A stretch of DNA of 64,000 nucleotides, taken from contig NZ_JASAOF010000012.1 in the NCBI RefSeq assembly GCF_029952525.1, positions 62,001-126,000 on the forward strand. The letters run 5' to 3'. The position numbers were made by a program, and so were the translations under genes. Each line of letters begins with the position of its first letter. Positions within the stretch are counted from its first letter, which is position 1. Under the pieces are notes generated by a model, which saw only the letters and a list, made by a program, of their open reading frames with translations, had not been told where the DNA came from and searched no databases. This DNA is from Saccharopolyspora ipomoeae (GTDB lineage: Bacteria > Actinomycetota > Actinomycetes > Mycobacteriales > Pseudonocardiaceae). This document shows positions 61,670 through 64,000 of the stretch, piece after piece.

Positions 61670-63606
61670 AGGCCGTCAGGCTCGCCTGGCTGGAACTGCG
61701 GCGCTTTCGCGGCTCGCTGCTCCGGCTGGTCCCGCTCGTGCTGATCCTGGTGCCGCTGCTGTACGGGGCGCTGTACCTGTGGTCGAACTGGGACCCCTAC
61801 GGCAAGCTCGACCGGGTTCCGGTGGCGGTGGTCAACAACGACCGGGCGGTGGACGCGCGGGGCGAGCACCTGGACGCGGGCGTGCAGTTCGTCAAGCAGC
61901 TCAAGGTCAACGACGTCTTCGACTGGCGGTTCGTGCGCGGCACCGACGCGCGGCGCGGACTCGCCGAGGGGCGCTACTACTTCATCATCGAGGTCCCGAC
62001 GGACTTCAGCGCGAAGCTCGCCGCCGCGGCCGACGGGAACCCGCAGCGGGCGGCGGTGCGGCTGACGAAGAACGACGCGAACGGCTACATCGCCGGGATC
62101 ATGGCCGACACCGTCAAGACCGAGCTGCAGAACCAGATCAACGCCGCCGCGCACGCCAGCTACGCCCGCGCCCTCTACGGCGAGCTCGGGCAGATGCGGG
62201 AGAAGTTGCAGGTCGCCTCGGAGGCGTCGAAGCAGCTGGTGGACGGCACGGCGCTGAGCCAGCAGGGCACGGCCGCGCTCACCCGCGGGCTCGGCGGGGT
62301 GCGGGACGGAACGAGCCTGGTCTCGCGCGGGGTGGAGGACATCTCGCAGGCGACGGGCCAGTTGGACCGGCAGCTGGGCAGCATCGCCGACTTCGCCGCC
62401 GATCAGCTGCCGGGCGCGGTGAACTCGCTGGTCAACGCCAGCGGTGTGGCGGTGAGCAGCCTGACGTCGATCTCGACGGCCACGGCGATGATGGAGCAGC
62501 AGGCCGCCGACGGGTACTCGGCCGTGCAGGGGCTGGGCTCGGCGCACCCGGACCTGCGCGGCGATCCGGCCTACGAGCAGGCGCTGGACACCTCGCGCCG
62601 ACTCGCCGCCGGCGCGTCGGAAACCGACTCGCGGGCGCGCGAGGCGCTGCGCACGGCGGAGGAGGCCAACCGCCGGGCCCGGGCGGTGCAGAGCAGCATG
62701 GGCCCGCTGCAGGAGCGGGTCCGGTCGATCACCGCGCCGGTGGACACGCTGCACTCCGGCACCACGCAGGTCACGTCGGGCTCGCAGGGCATCGCGGGCG
62801 GGCTGAACTCGCTGGTGGCGGGCAGCACCGTGCTGCAGAACGGGGCGGGTCAGCTCAACGACGGGTCGCGCGAGCTGCGGACGATGATCAACGACACGCT
62901 GAACAAGATCCCGCCGACGAACCCGACGGAGGTCTCCCGCGCAGCCGACGTGCTGGGCTCGCCGACCGAGATCCGCACCGACAACCTCAACCCGGCCCAC
63001 GTCTACGGGCGCGGCCTGGCGCCGTTCTTCTTCGCGATCGCGCTGTGGGTGTTCGGGCTGTTCGCGTACCTGCTGCTCAAGCCGGTGAACCTGCGGGCGC
63101 TGGCGGACAAGGTCAACCCGTTCACCATCGCGCTGGCCGGGCTGCTGCCCGCCGCCGCGCTGGGGGTGATCGGCGGGATGGTGCTGTACCTGGTGGTCGA
63201 CCTCGGCCTGGGTCTCGCGCCGGTGAGCATCGGCTGGACGATCGGGTTGCTGTCGCTGGCGGCGGTGACGTTCGTGGCGATCGACCACCTGCTGCGCACC
63301 GCGTTCGGCGCGGTCGGCGACCTGCTGTCGCTGGTGCTGCTGATCGTGCAGCTCACCGCGTGCGGCGGCCTGTACCCGATGGAGACGGCGCCGATGCCGT
63401 TCCAGGCCGTCCACCCGTTCCTGCCGATGACGTACCTGGTCGACGGCCTGCGGGTGACGATCTCCGGCGGCCTGGCCTCGCACCTCTACCGGGACCTGAT
63501 CGTCCTCGGCGGCGTCCTGGCGGTGGTCCTGCTCCTCACGACCCTCGTGGTCCATCGACAGCGCACCTGGACCCTCGCCCGCCTCCACCCCCAGATCGAG
63601 ATCTGA
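61666..63606 (+). CDS. YhgE/Pip-family ABC-2-type membrane protein
   Basis: 646 residues. One N-terminal TM helix (LVPLVLILVPLLYGALYLWS) precedes a large extracytoplasmic region (residues about 45-440) starting with the Pip signature WDPYGKLDRVPVAVVNNDRAV. That region includes long heptad-like helices (SQQGTAALTRGLGGVRDGTSLVSRGVEDI...). Five or six C-terminal TM helices follow (FFFAIALWVFGLFAYLLLKP onward). YhgE/Pip proteins act as phage receptors or are linked to type VII toxin export in other Gram-positives. GTG 61666 overlaps the ATPase stop. Confidence 0.88.
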   Translation: MKAVRLAWLELRRFRGSLLRLVPLVLILVPLLYGALYLWSNWDPYGKLDRVPVAVVNNDRAVDARGEHLDAGVQFVKQLKVNDVFDWRFVRGTDARRGLAEGRYYFIIEVPTDFSAKLAAAADGNPQRAAVRLTKNDANGYIAGIMADTVKTELQNQINAAAHASYARALYGELGQMREKLQVASEASKQLVDGTALSQQGTAALTRGLGGVRDGTSLVSRGVEDISQATGQLDRQLGSIADFAADQLPGAVNSLVNASGVAVSSLTSISTATAMMEQQAADGYSAVQGLGSAHPDLRGDPAYEQALDTSRRLAAGASETDSRAREALRTAEEANRRARAVQSSMGPLQERVRSITAPVDTLHSGTTQVTSGSQGIAGGLNSLVAGSTVLQNGAGQLNDGSRELRTMINDTLNKIPPTNPTEVSRAADVLGSPTEIRTDNLNPAHVYGRGLAPFFFAIALWVFGLFAYLLLKPVNLRALADKVNPFTIALAGLLPAAALGVIGGMVLYLVVDLGLGLAPVSIGWTIGLLSLAAVTFVAIDHLLRTAFGAVGDLLSLVLLIVQLTACGGLYPMETAPMPFQAVHPFLPMTYLVDGLRVTISGGLASHLYRDLIVLGGVLAVVLLLTTLVVHRQRTWTLARLHPQIEI

Positions 63607-63615
63607 GGGTCGGGG

Positions 63616-63745
63616 AAGTTTTCATGAAAACTGTCCCCGCAGACGACCACGAGACACCCCTCGATGTCCTCCCGTCCCCACGAGAGGGGAAGTTTTCATG
63701 AAAACCTCCCGGTCTCCGGGGGTGGACGGTTTTCATGAAAACTGT
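63616..63745. repeat. Three GTTTTCATGAAAAC palindromes after the YhgE/Pip gene
   Basis: Cores at 63618-63631, 63692-63705 and 63729-63742, each flanked by G-rich left and C-rich right sequence (GGGGAAGTTTTCATG..., ...AACTGTCCCC). Same family and triplet arrangement as 12943-13079. Confidence 0.8.
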
Positions 63746-63820
63746 CCCCTCCACGAGAGTCGGGAGGACTTCCACCTTCGGTGAGATCGAGGAGACAGGG
63801 TGCGCCGGGGCGTTCGCTCG

Positions 63821-63826
63821 TAGGGT
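63821..63826 (+). promoter_or_regulatory. -10 box of a leaderless mhuD promoter
   Basis: TAGGGT followed by exactly six bases and the ATG of the last gene, no Shine-Dalgarno. Confidence 0.5.
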
Positions 63827-63832
63827 GGGTCC

Positions 63833-64000
63833 ATGGCTGTTGTGAAGATCAATGCGATCGAGGTCCCCGAAGGTTCCGGCCCGGAGCTGGAGAAGCGCTT
63901 CGCCTCCCGCCACGGCTCGGTCGACGACGCGCCCGGCTTCCTCGGGTTCGAGCTGCTGCGCCCCGTCCAGGGCGACAACCGCTACTTCGTCTACACGAAG
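63833..64000 (+). CDS. mhuD: MhuD/IsdG-type heme-degrading monooxygenase, partial
   Basis: First 56 residues only; the gene runs off the right edge. MAVVKINAIEVPEGSGPELEKRF and GFLGFELLRPV closely match M. tuberculosis MhuD (Rv3592), including the key Asn7. MhuD cleaves heme to mycobilin and frees iron. Its place a few genes after mutY repeats the mycobacterial order. The His and Trp active-site residues lie beyond the window. Confidence 0.9.
   Translation, partial: MAVVKINAIEVPEGSGPELEKRFASRHGSVDDAPGFLGFELLRPVQGDNRYFVYTK

Noticed and set aside
60913-63588. 891-codon open frame antisense to the YhgE/Pip gene
   Set aside because: Shadow frame of a high-GC gene: its composition (Arg/Gln/His/Val runs) is that of antisense DNA, and the sense strand encodes clear ABC and Pip proteins.

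Overview
The window is high-GC actinobacterial chromosome, most likely from the Pseudonocardiaceae and probably Saccharopolyspora or a close relative. Evidence for this is the very strong G/C third-position bias, many GTG starts, leaderless-type promoters, a DasR-type GntR regulator, a SARP/AfsR-like regulator, an ectABCD cluster, and a block syntenic with Mycobacterium tuberculosis Rv3579c-Rv3592 (rlmB, cysS, ispF, ispD, carD, lpqE, radA, Rv3587c-like, mutY, mhuD). Genus assignment is inference; no rRNA gene is present.

Layout. 1-8.5 kb: thiamine synthesis (thiC, thiD, a thiO-thiS-thiG operon, thiE) with two TPP riboswitches, interrupted by a Uma2-type gene and a FUSC-type membrane protein. 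8.6-15.1 kb: secreted streptogrisin-like protease, a two-TM protein, and a GlcNAc block (dasR, SIS-domain deaminase-like gene with a dre-like operator, nagK). 15.2-19.1 kb: secreted HbpS-like protein, a seven-unit 24-bp palindrome array, an ankyrin lipoprotein, a DapA-family gene, a DUF3159 membrane protein and an EspG-like protein. 19.2-25.5 kb: proline-rich protein, SGNH hydrolase, SARP regulator. 25.8-32.2 kb: divergent ADP-ribosylglycohydrolase homologue, zinc ABC importer (znuABC), MsiK/UgpC sugar-importer ATPase, LacI regulator. 32.2-35.4 kb: DUF4178-DUF4247-DUF350-SpeE cassette. 35.5-41.3 kb: trehalose genes (OtsB-GH15 fusion, otsA) and a ThrE-type exporter. 41.5-43.7 kb: tRNA-Thr, GNAT, DUF2127, trypsin-like protease. 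44.0-47.6 kb: ectoine/hydroxyectoine operon. 47.8-50.5 kb: AlgX/J-like plus AlgI-like O-acetylation pair. 50.6-60.8 kb: the conserved housekeeping block. 61.0-64.0 kb: degenerate ABC ATPase with a YhgE/Pip membrane protein, then the start of mhuD at the right edge.

Genes that plausibly work together: the thi genes make thiamine phosphate; dasR, the SIS gene, nagK and msiK form a candidate aminosugar regulon; trehalose and ectoine genes both supply compatible solutes; rlmB-cysS and ispDF-carD are conserved co-oriented groups.

The most unusual content is non-coding. Several families of palindromic repeats sit at gene 3' ends, and in most of them paired substitutions preserve the palindrome. 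One is a ~170-bp structured element present as two long inverted copies and two core-deleted short copies. A second is a 64-bp hairpin element in two copies. A third is a GTTTTCATGAAAAC palindrome in seven copies. No CRISPR array, phage, IS transposase or biosynthetic gene cluster core was seen.
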